From Akebia trifoliata (lineage: Eukaryota > Streptophyta > Magnoliopsida > Ranunculales > Lardizabalaceae): 64,000 nt of DNA. The position numbers and the translations under genes are program-made. The stretch is taken from positions 23,237,288 to 23,301,287 of the forward strand of contig CM030717.1 of assembly GCA_017979445.1 (NCBI GenBank), written 5' to 3'. Below the pieces are notes generated by a model, which saw nothing but the letters and a program-made list of their open reading frames with translations, made no database searches and was not told the origin of the DNA. Position 1 is the stretch's first letter, and each line of letters begins with the position of its first letter. Of this stretch, positions 36,459-48,856 are shown piece after piece.

Positions 36459-37951
36459 TGAAATTACAGATTTCGACAATGTAGAGACCTAGAGGGGGGT
36501 GAATAAGACTATTTAAAAATTCTTCTAAATGTGAACACTTAAGAGTAAATGAATCTTTAATGAGTTTGTTAATCAGGGTGCATTCACCAAATCATTCATG
36601 AGACAAGATATTTATGCAAGTTATGATCAGTCATGATGTGCATCCAGATTTGCATGAAGATAAGGAAATCTGAGGTAAAAATATGAGACACACGATTTAT
36701 AGTGGTTCAGACACTGTGCCTACGTCCACTCCCAAGAGAACCCAAATTGATGGTTCTTTGCTGTTCACTAAAACTGAGGTTTTTGGTTCACCTTAAACCG
36801 CACATAGAATTTCCGGGTTAATTCCGCAACCCTAAGATTGAGTGGACCACACCCACTCAAAATGCCTGAGTTTTATACTTTGGGAACTCAGTAACCTTTT
36901 TCACTCAACTTGAGTCCGCAACTCAATCAAGTGCTTGATTTTGAAGAAGAAATCAAGTAAACTATTACAAGAGTATTTTGAAATTTAAAATACAAACAGT
37001 CAAACTCACAGTTATGACGATTGAGGTGAGTTTGTCATTCTTCGGTTCTTCATTACTTCCTTCATCCGTGGCTCCTTGATTAGCTCAATGTCAGAATGTA
37101 ACTCTTGAAGGATGGAGTAATTGAAGCTTGATCAACTCAGATGAGGTAGCTTGATATGCATGATTTTGATTTCACCTCATGATTCTTCTTACTTTGTTAA
37201 GCCTTTTGAAGTGTGCTTATTAGCTTGGGCTGAATTTAGAAGATGTTGATCACAGAAAATGAAGCCTAGAGCTTTGCTTTTATAAGAACAGCTCTTAACG
37301 GCTTTCTGTCGGTAGCACCTGAATCCCATCGGTGGCACCGACTAAACATAACGGTCGAAAATCTTACTGTTGTACATTTTTGGCAGTTCTGTTGGTGGCA
37401 CCTCTAAGTGTCATCGGTGGAACCGATGAGCATAATAACGGTGATGCTGACAGAATTACTTTCTGCCACCGAACGATGGTTCACCAATTAGTTCTGGCGG
37501 TGGATGGCGGTGGAACTGACAGGTTGTTCATCGGTGGAACCGATGACTATTATATCGGTAGGACCGACAAGATTGTGTTTCTGCCACCGATGGATGATAT
37601 CCCAAATTTTCAATCGATGGCTGACGGTGGAACCGATAGGTTGTTCATCGGTGGAACCGATGAATATTATGTTGGTGGGACCAACAAGATTGTGCTTCTG
37701 CCACTGATAGATGATATCCCAAATTGTTCAGTCGGTGGCTGGCGGTGGAACCTTCACTCCTGCCGACAGCTTCTGATTCTCTTGAGATAGACCTGTTCTG
37801 ATGCTCCATGGGTGAAGATATCCCTTGACTTGGATTGGTTTTGATATATTATTGATTTGTCGATGAGTAATATACACGAATAATGTTTTCCAGTAGATAC
37901 AACTTGACATTACACGACTAACCATGGAATTGACAAAACATGGTACTAATA
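36459..37951 (-). mobile_element. 5' LTR of the copia element
   Basis: 1,493 bases, nearly identical to 27388-28883 with scattered substitutions and a shorter G-run near 36490. The terminal base pair differs from the other LTR (ACTAATA against ACTAACA). The promoter-like CTTATAAAAG is at 37277-37286 on the minus strand. Confidence 0.95.
37306..37745. repeat. palindrome array in the copia 5' LTR
   Basis: Perfect copies at 37329-37341 (TCGGTGGCACCGA) and at 37413-37427, 37530-37544 and 37647-37661 (ATCGGTGGAACCGAT), plus arm-matched TCGGTAGGACCGA at 37555-37567. One palindrome (37413) is perfect here but degraded in the other LTR (28344). The array starts 20 bases from TATAAG at 37281-37286. 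Confidence 0.9.
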
Positions 37952-37956
37952 GATCG

Positions 37957-40272
37957 TTTCCAGTCGGAACATGATGTTTCATATTCTTTACTAGTTTTTA
38001 ATTCTTAATTTTGTGGCAGGTCGCTGCACTTACCACACTTGGTTGACCATTTATCTAGCTCAGGCTGGCCGTTTGATGTAACCATAAGCAAGAAGTCTCT
38101 TTTCGATGTGTCAGAACGTTCAACTACTATAGATTGTTCGTGATCACTGACTAATCATCTTCGTCTATGCCTATCAGGCATGCATGTGATTCACAAATAT
38201 ACAAATTATTCGTATACGACCGACCACCTTTACATAATAAGTTCACTAGTAAAGATAGAGAAGAATGAACCTTGATTCCAGTTGTGATTCCACTCTCATA
38301 CGCATCCCATACCACGTATGAGTTTGGTTGTCCTTTCTCTACATCCCAGGATAATACACCACTTCGGATGATATGATGCACTATCCCTTTATGCATTCAC
38401 AAATTCTTTAATAGCTTACAAAATAGCTATATATATATAATTTTCATTTGAAAAAAATGAGAAATTAACAATACAAGGTTGAGAATAAATATCCAGTTTC
38501 CTACCACGCAACTGTGGCCACTCAACCTAAAATAAATAACTGAATAGAAATGTAAACAGCGTCTTGCACTAAGAAAAAGTAAACAAACATGCAACTAACC
38601 ATTATACCAGGATATCCCTTTACCAACTTACACACAGCATTACAATATAAAATGCAGATATCCCTTCTTGGCTGTATTTCCTACCTGCAACCACGTGTTA
38701 GCTAATGAAGCCTATCATGTGTAGCACTACTACTACACCGCTATCCCAGCTGATCACGGGCCCAGTTTGGCATGTGCATGGGGTATGACATCCCATCTTT
38801 TCATATGTAAAATGCAGACATCACTCCTCGGGTGTGATTCTGACATTTTACCGTTTCATCCCATTTTACCTTTTTTTCCAATTTTCGTAGTTCTCAATCT
38901 TTCGAAAATAAAATATTCACTTTCTGATATTCATCAACTCAATATGAGTTAACTAAATATTAAATCATTTTTTTAAACTATGAAATTCATTCTTATCATT
39001 TAAATTGAATATTTACAAAACTTATATCAAAATAGGGTCAGAACGGTGCACAGGACCCAACTGGAGAAAATAACCTGGTAAAATATCCTACCCACGTATA
39101 ATTTGTTACAAAATACAATTAAACATATCAAATATGCAAGTTCTTACGTGAATTTAAAATAAAAAAACAAAATTCTATATTTTTGAAATCTATAACAAAT
39201 TTTCCATAAAATCTTAAATGCAATTTTCACAATCTGTGATTACAAATAGAAATTGAGAATTCCTTCCAATCTCTAGATGATGGAATTGAAGCACGTGCAT
39301 GAAAATCGAGATGATTGGCATGAAAATAGAGGTGGTTCGAACTTCAAGACGGTTGATTTTTTAGTTTGACTTGGTAGTTTTGAAGATCTCGACGTCATCG
39401 TATTTTTTCTCCTTTCTACGACGGAAGACATTTTGACCCCGAAACAGATGTAATTCGAGGTCGAAGTTACAAAACCTCCATATATATATATATAAGGCTG
39501 ATTTTTGAAGATACAGGGTGAAAAAAATGAGAAAATAAAAGGAACTTGGGTGGATTTTGTACATGTCGAGGTTGCGAATAATTTTCTCTTTTGCGTCGAA
39601 GGTCGAAGACAGTTCGTTCGCTACGAATCGGAGTAGGAAAATCGGAAGAAATTTTTTTTTTTAATTATATCTGGTTTTGGATGCGTGAGAATGATAATGA
39701 AATAAAAAAAATTAAATTTATTTATATAAAATTTTGGGACAAAATTAGTATTTTACCTATTGTTTCGTTCGACGATAACTTAACCGTCCGGGCTCTAAAA
39801 GTAACGAGTGAATACTCTATTTTGTATAACTTTTCATTCTGGATTTAATGGTGTGGTCAATTTCTATAAATTCTATCCCTAACAAAAATTTATATTTTTT
39901 GCTCGATGGGATCCTAAAATTGACATCATTTTCATTTTTAACGATAATTTAACTTTTTTATCTCCAAAAATGATAAGTAAATACTCTATGTTCAATAATT
40001 TTTCATTCAGAACCCAATGGTATGATCGAATCTTAAAAATTCTTGCTCTACCAAAACATCATTATTTTAGCTTGATCTGACTAGGTAATCAAGGATTTTG
40101 TGATTTTTCTGTTCGGACTCGCATTTGAGCGTACTTACAACCTAAAGTATGTTTTTCGATCATTTTAAATCCAATGGTAAGGTCAGATTTCATTAAAAAT
40201 GATCAGAATAGAATCCTACAATTTTACCATAAGTCCCACTTTCAGGATTTTCTCAAAATTAGGAGTTTTACA
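37957..40272 (-). mobile_element. 5' LTR of the Tekay-like element (copy D), part right of the copia insertion
   Basis: Resumes copy D after the duplicated GATCG and aligns with copy A to the end GGAGTTTTACA. It contains the 160-bp unit found also in copy A (flanking repeats at 38645 and 38805) and a TATATATATATAAGG tract at about 39480 that gives a minus-strand TATA candidate. It ends at the GATAT flank. Confidence 0.85.
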
Positions 40273-40277
40273 GATAT

Positions 40278-40610
40278 GGTATCTTTAAATATGATTCTTA
40301 TAATCGAAGTGTTTGACTGTTGGAATATCGATTTCATGGAACCATTTCCCCCTTGGATATCTTTATATTTTAGTATGTATTGAATATGTTTCTGAATGGA
40401 TCAAAACGGTTACCCCATGTAGAAAAAATGATAATAAAATTATTTTAAAATTTTTAAAAGAAAATATTTTGTCAATATTTGGAACGCTTCAATCCATTAT
40501 AAGTTATGGGGGTACACACTTTTGTAATAGACCTTTCGAGGCCTTAATGAAAATATACGGATCACCCATAAAGTAGCTACACCCTATCACCCATAGACGA
40601 GTGGATAAGT
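40278..40610 (+). pseudogene. Athila-2 integrase core between two insertions
   Basis: The frame gives EVFDCWNIDFMEPFPPW, then after a frame change YVSEWIKTVTPCRKNDNK, KFLKENILSIFGTLQSI and ISYGGTHFCNRPFEALMK. The second catalytic aspartate, kept as D in Athila-1 (ISDRDTHF), is tyrosine here. The piece ends at the AGAGA target of the next insertion. It joins 16950-17288 on the left and 43647-44245 on the right. Confidence 0.8.
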
Positions 40611-40615
40611 AGAGA

Positions 40616-43600
40616 TGTGGCACCCCCCGAAACACTAATAAAAAATCTCATGTCAAATCTCGAAGCAATAGGTAGCGCCTCGAAATTTCAACTTGGTTTT
40701 CTCCATTTATGTTAGCATTCCAAGGCAATAAATACTTGCTTCACCTGATAAACAATATACATTATATCTTATATCCTATACATATACATACAAAATATAA
40801 TAGTAACGGAAGCCTATATATATATCTAATAACATACGATGGATCAAAGTACGGAAGGATAAACAAAATGCAATTATACAAACAGTCCTCACTCTAACAA
40901 AAGTCCTAATGCTCTACCAAAATCTATAATACAATCTGGGCTGACTAAATTTACTAGGGGTTATAATCCCAGTACTCAACATGAAAAAGACTCTAGTCGT
41001 CTATCTGACCTACCAGATTTAACTCGTGTTTTATACATGTCTCATCACACTCCGAATCTAAAACTAAAAAAATGATGAAGGAAAGGGTTAGTAACAATGG
41101 TTACCCAATAGGGAAGCAAACAAGTTCTGCCAATAACCTCTCCTAATATGAACGAATAAACATATTGAATTATTTTAACATATGCAAAGCTTTATAGAAT
41201 AAACTATGATTAACTGGTACATATAGCTAGGGATGAGCAATTAAACATTTTAAAACTCATATTACATCAATCAGCAGTACTTACTATAATATTTTCTTTT
41301 TATACAAATGTAATTGACCAAATAGAAATATTAAACATGCATTTCATTTTATATATCAAAATAAGACAACAGATACATAATACACAATGGTGGAGTAGTA
41401 AAATTAGAGAGCAGGGATTCACGATTAGATCGCTCCCAGTCGAGATATGATGTTTCATAATAAAGTATTAGTTTCTGATTTTGTACCTGATCGCTATTTA
41501 CCATACTTATGGGACCATTTATCTTGTTCAAATTGGTCGTTTGATGTGATAGTAAGTAATGGGTCTATTTCGATGTGTCAAAATGTTTGACTACTATAGA
41601 TTGTTAATGATCACTAATTGATCATCTTCGTCTATACCTATCAAGTGTGCATGTGATTCCCAAATATACAACCACATTTGTATACGACTACCTTTACATT
41701 AGAAGTTCACTGGTAAAGAAATAGAGGAATAAACCTGGATTTCAACTGTGAATCCACTCTCATATGCGTCCCATGCTATGTATGAGTTTGACTGTCCCTA
41801 CCATATATCCCAGGATAGTATATTACTCCAAATGATATGACAAACTATCTCTTCAAGTATTCACAAACTCTTTAATAGTTCACAAAATAGCTACATATAC
41901 ATATCATTTACTTTCTTTGAAAACAAATAGGAAATTTTTTTTGAAAACAAATGAGAAATTAACATTACAGAGTTGAGAATGGATATCCAGTTTCCTACCA
42001 TGCAACTGTGGCCACATGGCCTAAAATAAATAACAGAACAAAAATATAAATTACGCCTCACATTATAGAAAGTAAATAAACAAGATCGTCACCTCATGAC
42101 AACAGAAAATAAATTAACCCTGGATATCTGTTCATTAACCCACACATAGCATCACAATGTAAAACGCGGACATCACCCATCAAGTGTGATTCTTACATTT
42201 TACCGTTTTATACCCATTTTTTCTTTTTTCTATTTTTGTACTTTTCACTTTTTCAAACACACCATTCATTTTTCGATATTCATTTACTCAATATGAGTTC
42301 ATTGAATATTAAATTATTTTTGACATTTTGAAATTCATTTTTATCATTTAAATTAAAAATTTACAAAACTTAGATCAAAACGAGGCCCGAGCAGTGCATA
42401 GAACCCAACTAACAGAAATAATCTGGTGAAATGTCATACCCACGTATAATTTATTATAAAATACAATTAAACACATCAAATATGAAGGTCCTAGCATGAA
42501 TTTGAAATAACGAAAAGAATTCTACATTTTTAAACACATTTCAAATTTTTGTTAAAAATCCTAAATGCAATTTTTACAATTTACACTTACTAATAGAAAT
42601 TGAGAGTCCCAACCAATCTTTATGCAACAAAATTGAAGACGTGCACGAAAATCAAGATGTTCAGTATGGAAATCAAGGTAAATTGGATGTCAAGACAATT
42701 GATTTTTTTAATCAAACCCAGTAGTTTCGAAGATCTCGATGTCGTCATCATTTCTCCCTCTACATCGAAGGACAGTTTGACCTAAAAATGGATAAAATCC
42801 GAGGTTTAAAAGTTGAAACCCCCGTAACTTATATGGTTGATTTTTGATGAATGGGAAGAAAGAGAAAAGAAAAGAAAATAAATTGGGTGGATTTTGTAGA
42901 GGTCGATACTATGGACGTTTTTCCTCTCTTCATCGAAAGTCGACGGCGATCCATTCGCAACAAATCTAAGGTTGAAAGTTAAGAAAAAAAATTTAAAAAC
43001 TCTCGGCTGGTTTGTATGCGTTAAAAGAAAAGATGAATAGTGATTTTTATTTTAAAAATTATTTATATAAGTTACGAGATGAAATTAGTATTTTACCTAT
43101 TGTTTCGTTTGACGATAACTTGACCATCTGGACTCCAAAAGTGACGAGTAAATACTCTATTTTATATAATTTTTTTATTTCGGATCTAATGACATGATCA
43201 AATTCTATTTCTAACAAAAATTCACTTTTTTGGCCCGATGGGATCATAAAATTGACGTTATTTTCGTTTTTGACGATAATTCGACTTTTTGAGCTCCAAA
43301 AATGATGAGTAAATAGTTCATTTTCTATAAAATTTTCTACGAATCCAATGGTGTAATCGAATTTTAAAAATTCTAACTCTATCAAAAAGTTATTGTTTTA
43401 ACCTGGTCCAACTAGAAAATCGAGGATTTTGTAGCTTTTCTGTTCGGACTCGCATTTGAGTGTGCTTATAGGCTAAAGTATATTTTTCGACAATTTTGAA
43501 TCCAACAGTGAGATCAAATTTTATTAAAAATAGTCAGAACAAAATCCTAAAGTTTTACCCTAAGTCCTACTTTCTGAATTTTCTCAAAATTTCATTATTT

Positions 43601-43641
43601 ATTTTTTCTCGAGATATGAATCAAAAACTCGAGATTTTACA
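40616..43641 (-). mobile_element. Tekay-family solo LTR (copy F)
   Basis: 3,026 bases from TGTGGCACCCCCCG to GAGATTTTACA, flanked by perfect AGAGA at 40611-40615 and 43642-43646. It aligns end to end with copies A and D but lacks their 160-bp unit, so it is a separate insertion of the same subfamily and not a duplicate. No internal sequence remains. Confidence 0.9.
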
Positions 43642-43646
43642 AGAGA

Positions 43647-44245
43647 TCTAAAATCATGAAATAAAAAATATTTTAGAAAAAATGATGAATTCGGATCATA
43701 AGGATTGGTTTTTATGACTAACTAATGTGTTTTGAATTTATCGTACAACTTTTAAAACTCCAATTGGAATATCCCCATTTTGATTTGTCTTTGGTAAAGC
43801 TTGTCATTTGCCTATGAAATTGGAGCATGAAGACTACTGGGCAAATAAAGATATTCAATTTAAATCTTGACAAAACTAACTCGCTTAGGAAACTTCAATT
43901 CAATGAGTTGGAAGAGACTCGGAATTATGCTTATGAAATTCTAGGATTTATAATGAGAAAATAAAGGTCTTTCAAAACAAAAATATTTTGAGAAAAACTT
44001 TTGAACCTTTACAAAAAGTTCTCCTTTATAATTCTAGACTCCACATGTTCCCTGAAAAATTGAACTCTCGTTGGACAAGTCATTTTATTATTAAAACTAT
44101 TTATCCTTATGGGACTGTAGAGATCGAGAATCTAGATAATGATAGTATTTTTAAAGTTAATGGACAGTGTTTGAAACCATTCTTCGAAATTTTCAACCTA
44201 GAAATTGAGCCCACAACTCTGGAAGATCTTGTTTACCAGGATTGA
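43647..44245 (+). pseudogene. Athila-2 integrase C-terminal region
   Basis: The frame reads IYRTTFKTPIGISP, FGKACHLPMKLEHEDYW and then, open from 43988, RKTFEPLQKVLLYNSRLHMF, SRWTSHFIIKTIYPYGTVEI and GQCLKPFFEIFNLEIEPTTL. It is the counterpart of 9481-10030. Stops are frequent before 43988. It completes the second Athila pol after removal of both insertions. Confidence 0.8.
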
Positions 44246-45732
44246 TTCCTCTATCACTTGAGGTCTCTGTGTATATTTTGTATATTTATCTTTTTTTTTT
44301 ATATTAGTTTTTGTGTGTCAGTTAATTTCATATCCCTATGTTATTTGTTAAACATATTTTCTAAATGTGTTATTCATCATGATTTTCTTCAAAACATTAA
44401 GAACAATGTTCGATTTAGGTTGGGAGTGTATACACATACATTTTTAAGAATAATTTATGTTAATAATATTCATCACTACATTCCTCAAAAAAATATTGTT
44501 CACGCTTGCATAATATTTATTGAAATATCATATTCTAAATGAAAAGGCACATGGTGCAAAAATTTAATCAGCTAAATTCTATTTATTTTTAGTGATGAGT
44601 CCATTTTACCAATTCTAAATTAGGGGATTTTAAAATAATTGAACTTTTGAACTCTCACTACACATCTAACAATTTTTGGAGTTTAGGTTGATTTTAGTAG
44701 GGGTTAAACTAGTAATTGCTTAGAATGTTAAGAAAGACTAAATTTGATGAACTATGACTATCTTGTTCAATTGGTTGGATGTGAAAAAAAGAAAAATAGA
44801 ACTAGATATTATTACGTTATGGAAAACAACCAGTGAATTAGACCAGGTACTTTGAAAAGGGGTATTGATTGTTTAATTTTGAAAAAAAAAATGAATTGAA
44901 GAAAAAAGGTTGAAAAGAGAGAAAAAAATTGATTGAAGCCAAAAAAATAAAAATAAAACAATGAAATTACAACGTGTGGTTATTGAAAAATGTGGGTTGT
45001 GAAAGTCGTCATTGTAAAAAACCAAATAAAATGGAATATCAAAGATAAAGACAACAAGGTATTAAGATGAACATCCACAACTTTTGCGATCCTAGACAGT
45101 TCAGTTTTGTTTTGAATTGGAATCTTAGGTTAATCGGACCAATTTGTGATTACAAGTTTAGCTCTACTTTAGGAGACCTATTATTTAGTTATTTACCAGA
45201 CTTCACATGCATTCAATTTTAAATTGTTTTTTGAATTTTCTAATAGTGGATTAGTACTTTGGACTCTAAATTAAATGTCAGAATTATTGACTGAAAAAAA
45301 AAAAAATTACACTATCCTGTGTGATAATACTTCTGAGTTCTATTTTTGATTGATTGATTTATGAAACATTTAAAGTTGATTACTGAACTGATTAAATACT
45401 TTGGAAAGATGGGGGATTGCTGGTTATTCTTTACAGTGATTATTTTGATTTCTAATTTATACTATTATAATCTATGTTGAATTCATTTTCATGATTTGGT
45501 AGCACCATTCAGGGATTGAAATAGAATAATTTTTTTTTTTGTCTGGCTGAGGACATTAAATTTAGCACTTCTTGGAAAGCAACACATTGCTTATCAGGAG
45601 CTTTAAACTACAATCTTACATGATGGACCTGGTGAATTGAATTTTGTGGGTATATTCACTACAAACCCCCATGAGTCAAACTCATCTTAGGTTAACCTCG
45701 AGGTTTAAGGGCGTGTTGTATACGCTAAATAC
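44246..45732 (+). other. Athila-2 3' non-coding region
   Basis: Aligned with 10102-11540 but without the AT microsatellite. No open frame of substance. It ends GTATACGCTAAATA, where it jumps into the middle of the LTR; the polypurine tract and LTR start are missing. Confidence 0.65.
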
Positions 45733-46618
45733 ATGTTAAATTCTCTCTCCTCTCATATTTATAACCTTCTATTTTAATTGATTTCTTTTTTTCTCTATTC
45801 TCCTAACATTATTTATTTTCTCTACACTTCTAATTATCTCCTCCCCCATCTTTTTCTCCAATTTTTCTCTCTAATATCTCTCATTTTTAAAGTTCTATTT
45901 AATTATTTTTTTAATTTGATTCTTTAAAATTTTTATTAAATAATTTGAACGAACTCATATATGGAGATTGTTGGCTAAAATCCTAGATAGGACTAAGGGT
46001 GCAACTTGAAGGTTGTAATTTTATTTCGATCAACAATGGTGGATTAATGTTTATATTTTTTTGGATTAATTTAAGGTGAGTTAATTATTTTTGTTTAATT
46101 CTATATTTATAAATTCTTTTTGAGTTTTAGTCTACAATCATCACATTGAATGCTTGAAAAAATTTCTTGATTTATTGTGGATGATTGTTACATTGATTGT
46201 TTAAGGAATTACTGCGATATGTAAATGTGCAACACGTGACAACCTTATATTTTCTAAAATATTTTAGAAAAGAATTTTTTTTGGTTTAATTGTTATATCA
46301 TCCGATTAGGGAGAGAATTTATTTGAACCTACAGAGAAAAAAATGTTGAATGAATAAAATTGTAATTTTTAAGTGGATCCTTGATGCCTTTGTGTTTTTT
46401 AATTTCTGTTTTAAAACTTTTAATTTTTGCTCCATACGATAGTATGGAAAATAATTTTTTTCAATATTTTAGATCAAATCTTCTTCCACTCCATCCATAT
46501 TTTAATTCAATTTTTACATAAATCATGTGGATCGACCTCGAATTCTCTAGATTTTACCACTTCGCTACAACCCTGCATTTGGGGTATTTAACATACAATA
46601 TTTCAGTTGTAGCGGCAA
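45733..46618 (+). mobile_element. Athila 3' LTR lacking its 5' part (right member of tandem)
   Basis: It starts at ACATGTTAAATTCTCTC, matching position 11997 of the shared LTR, and runs to GTTGTAGCGGCAACA. About 350 bases of LTR start are gone. The right flank (ACAAAAATAAAA) does not show the AATTT found on the left of the tandem, so the end is approximate. Confidence 0.75.
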
Positions 46619-47547
46619 CAACAAAAATAAAATAGATAGGAGTAATAAGAAGACATTCATCTTGTGTCTTACATCAGAACCAAGTCACAAGAGTTGCTGG
46701 AAGACGCGAGTAAGAAGACTAGATCAAATATTTGAAAGTAGACACAACTACTTGAACCATCGAAATGATAGCTAAAAAGTAATCTCTAATTTGTCAGTTC
46801 AACTTGAATCACCAAGCCACTAGAGTCGTTGAGATTTCGAATGAGCTCTACTTATGTATCCATTTTATTTGTAATTTCATAAAAATAAAGCATACTTTCA
46901 AAAAGAACAGCAAAAACCTAAAAGGCATTGTGAGTAAAAATATCAAGTTGTGGCAAGATCAAATACTCTGACATGATAAAATCCCCAAAAAGGGCATTGA
47001 TATACAAAAAAGGGTAGAAAACCAGACTTCGTAAAAACCTTAACCGACACTAGGGAGTAGTATTGGTAAAATAAAAGAAGAAAAAAATAGCCAATGGTTT
47101 CTCAGTACCATCCACCTACCAACTCAAGCATACCTTATTGTTCATTCTACATCTAACCCTTCATTTCAACTTCCCTTCCCATTTTGAGGATGAGTCTAGA
47201 AGGATCCACAAGAAGCTGAGAAAAGATCCATATAATTTTCTTGACCCTTTACCTCGATGACTACAAGATGTTCAAGCCATACTTACTCACGTCCTAACGT
47301 TGCTTGACGTGAATGATTTTGCAAAAAAATGATTTGCTTATTTTCTTTTAGCTTTGTCTTACATTTCAAAAAAAATATATCCAAAAAAATCTTAAAATAA
47401 CGTAAACACAATATTTTCAGACTTTGAGGAAAAATCTAGAATTTGTATTAAAATAATAACTTTCAAAACAAAATGGTAGATATATCTGGGGTCAATAATA
47501 CCAAAAATATTTTCTTATTCATTGCATAATTTTACATTTCAAGTTCA
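46619..47547 (+). other. unassigned sequence, possibly Tat leader
   Basis: No gene found. The stretch near 46975-47070, with CCCCAAAAAGGGCATTGATA and ACCGACACTAGGGAGTAG, resembles leader sequence before gag in Tat elements. If so, it would continue 6021-6504 across the Athila insertion. Confidence 0.3.
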
Positions 47548-48204
47548 ATGTATAGGAAAATAAAGATTCAAAAATACAAGGAAATCATGTCTAGCCACAT
47601 AGAAGATAAGAGGCGTCTAGGTGAGCCTTCAAGTCACGAATCCCAACCATCCTACTTCATGATTAGGTCAATCACCCAGAATTTATGCAACATTGATTTG
47701 GTTTTATTTATTCCCTTTATATGCTACTGTTTTATTCCTAAGAATTTATCCCCGGTAGAGCTAACTCGATTATATAAAATTTCATACAAAAAATGCAAGA
47801 GATGAACTGAATGTAGAAAAAGGAATTTTTGAATAAAATGCAAACAAGATTAAAACAAACGTGACATCAAAGACGTGGTCCCAGATGTCACCCTAGTAGT
47901 AGGTACAACATCAGTCCCAAGGACCGAATTAGAAAATGGTGTCACAAGAAACTCAAGTGCAACAAATGTCTCAACAATAAGCTCAACTTCAACCTCAAAA
48001 CCACCATACTCACAATCAATTGAAGTAAAGTCAGTCGATCATGTCATGCCCCAAGCAACACTGCCCAAAGGCCCAACAAATTTTTATAAAAATGAAAAAA
48101 ATGTAAAACGTCAAAAAAAAAAGTTAGAAAGATGTGAGCATTATCCCAATACACAATTTTCATTAAATATATATATCCCTAGTGGATACGTTCCAAAGAC
48201 ATAA
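47548..48204 (+). pseudogene. unrecognised reading frames, perhaps Tat gag N-terminus
   Basis: Two open frames, 47548-47805 and 47875-48204. The first has SSHIEDKRRLGEPSSHESQP then a hydrophobic part. The second is rich in S, T and P and ends with a lysine-rich run and RCEHYPNTQFSLNIYIPSGY. No family signature can be named. Position after a possible Tat leader suggests gag, but this is inference only. Confidence 0.25.
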
Positions 48205-48661
48205 AGTTTCCCAGCAAAACATTGCACGTGCATCCAGTTCAAAAAATCTCTAGTGGATCATTTTCAAGTATGCATAATGGAAAAGAGTAATTTCTCTAGT
48301 AATCATTTGTTCTTAAAGAAAATCAAGTGACAAAGATCAGATTTGCAAAGCAAGTAGTTCTTGAAGAAGAATCTAACTTCATGAAGATTTCGAAGTAATC
48401 ACATAAAAAAGACGACTCAGTTTTATAAAAAACAAGTGATGATTGAAGCCAACTCATCATCATTTTCTTTTCAAAGGATTTTAGAGCCATACATCGAGCC
48501 AGAGATCAATTCAAGGTTTCTAAGAGCCAAATATCAAGCCATGAAATCGAGAATTGCACGGTACCTTATCTTTATTAGACTCAAAGCTTGGGAAGCTCAT
48601 CTCTTAACTTTTTCTTTTTGTTTTACTTCAATTTAAGTTTTTTAAAGTAAGAGTGGAGAAG
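48205..48661 (+). other. unassigned sequence left of the CACTA element
   Basis: Includes a 66-codon open frame (48436-48636) with a K/R- and L-rich part, no recognised domain. It is directly continuous with 53972 once the CACTA insertion is removed. Confidence 0.4.
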
Positions 48662-48689
48662 CATCACTATGTGAAAAAGGCCCATATTT

Positions 48690-48856
48690 GACGGTCTTCG
48701 CCCGTCAAATTTTGAGAAATTTGACGGACCCTCTCGTCAAATATGCCCGTCAAATATTCTCTTGTAGAATTTTTTTTTTGACGGCCCTGGACTATCAAAT
48801 TATTGGAGAATGGACTTCAAAAAAATAGAAAAAAATCCATAGAGTATGACCGTCAA
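48690..48856. repeat. CACTA subterminal repeats
   Basis: TTTGACGG and its complement CCGTCAAA, in full or one-base variants, occur about seven times between 48687 and 48857 in both orientations. Such clusters are the transposase-binding region of CACTA elements. The right end has weaker versions (AATTCGTCGGG, AACAAATTT). Confidence 0.75.

Larger units (their letters stand above)
27388..37951 (-). mobile_element. Sirevirus-like Ty1/copia retrotransposon, complete structure
   Basis: 10,564 bases with 1.49-kb LTRs at both ends, a perfect GATCG target duplication, met-type PBS and polypurine tract. From 5' to 3' on the minus strand: gag with zinc knuckle and coiled coil, protease, integrase, RT-RNase H and a third ORF. 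Copia order (integrase before RT), large coiled-coil gag, third ORF after pol, and palindromes upstream of the LTR TATA are Sirevirus traits. The LTRs look only a few percent apart. Several stops and frameshifts make this copy non-autonomous now, though integrase and RT frames are open. Confidence 0.9.
17294..40272 (-). mobile_element. Tekay/Del-like Ty3/gypsy element lacking pol, with two nested insertions
   Basis: Two related 3.1-kb LTRs in the same orientation (17294-20453 and 26597-40272, the latter split) bracket an internal region with a polypurine tract, gag and a primer binding site, all minus strand. The flanks are GATAC at 17289-17293 and GATAT at 40273-40277, a five-base target duplication with one later change. 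Removing nested insertions leaves roughly 9 kb, of which only about 2.8 kb is internal. No protease, RT or integrase of this element is present. Long LTRs, met-type PBS and the AGAGGACGAAATTTTTATTA lead to the polypurine tract fit the Tekay/Del lineage. Confidence 0.8.

Noticed and set aside
40616..43641. A full-length small retrotransposon
   Set aside because: It aligns end to end with single LTRs A and D and has no internal PBS, polypurine tract or second LTR, so it is a solo LTR.
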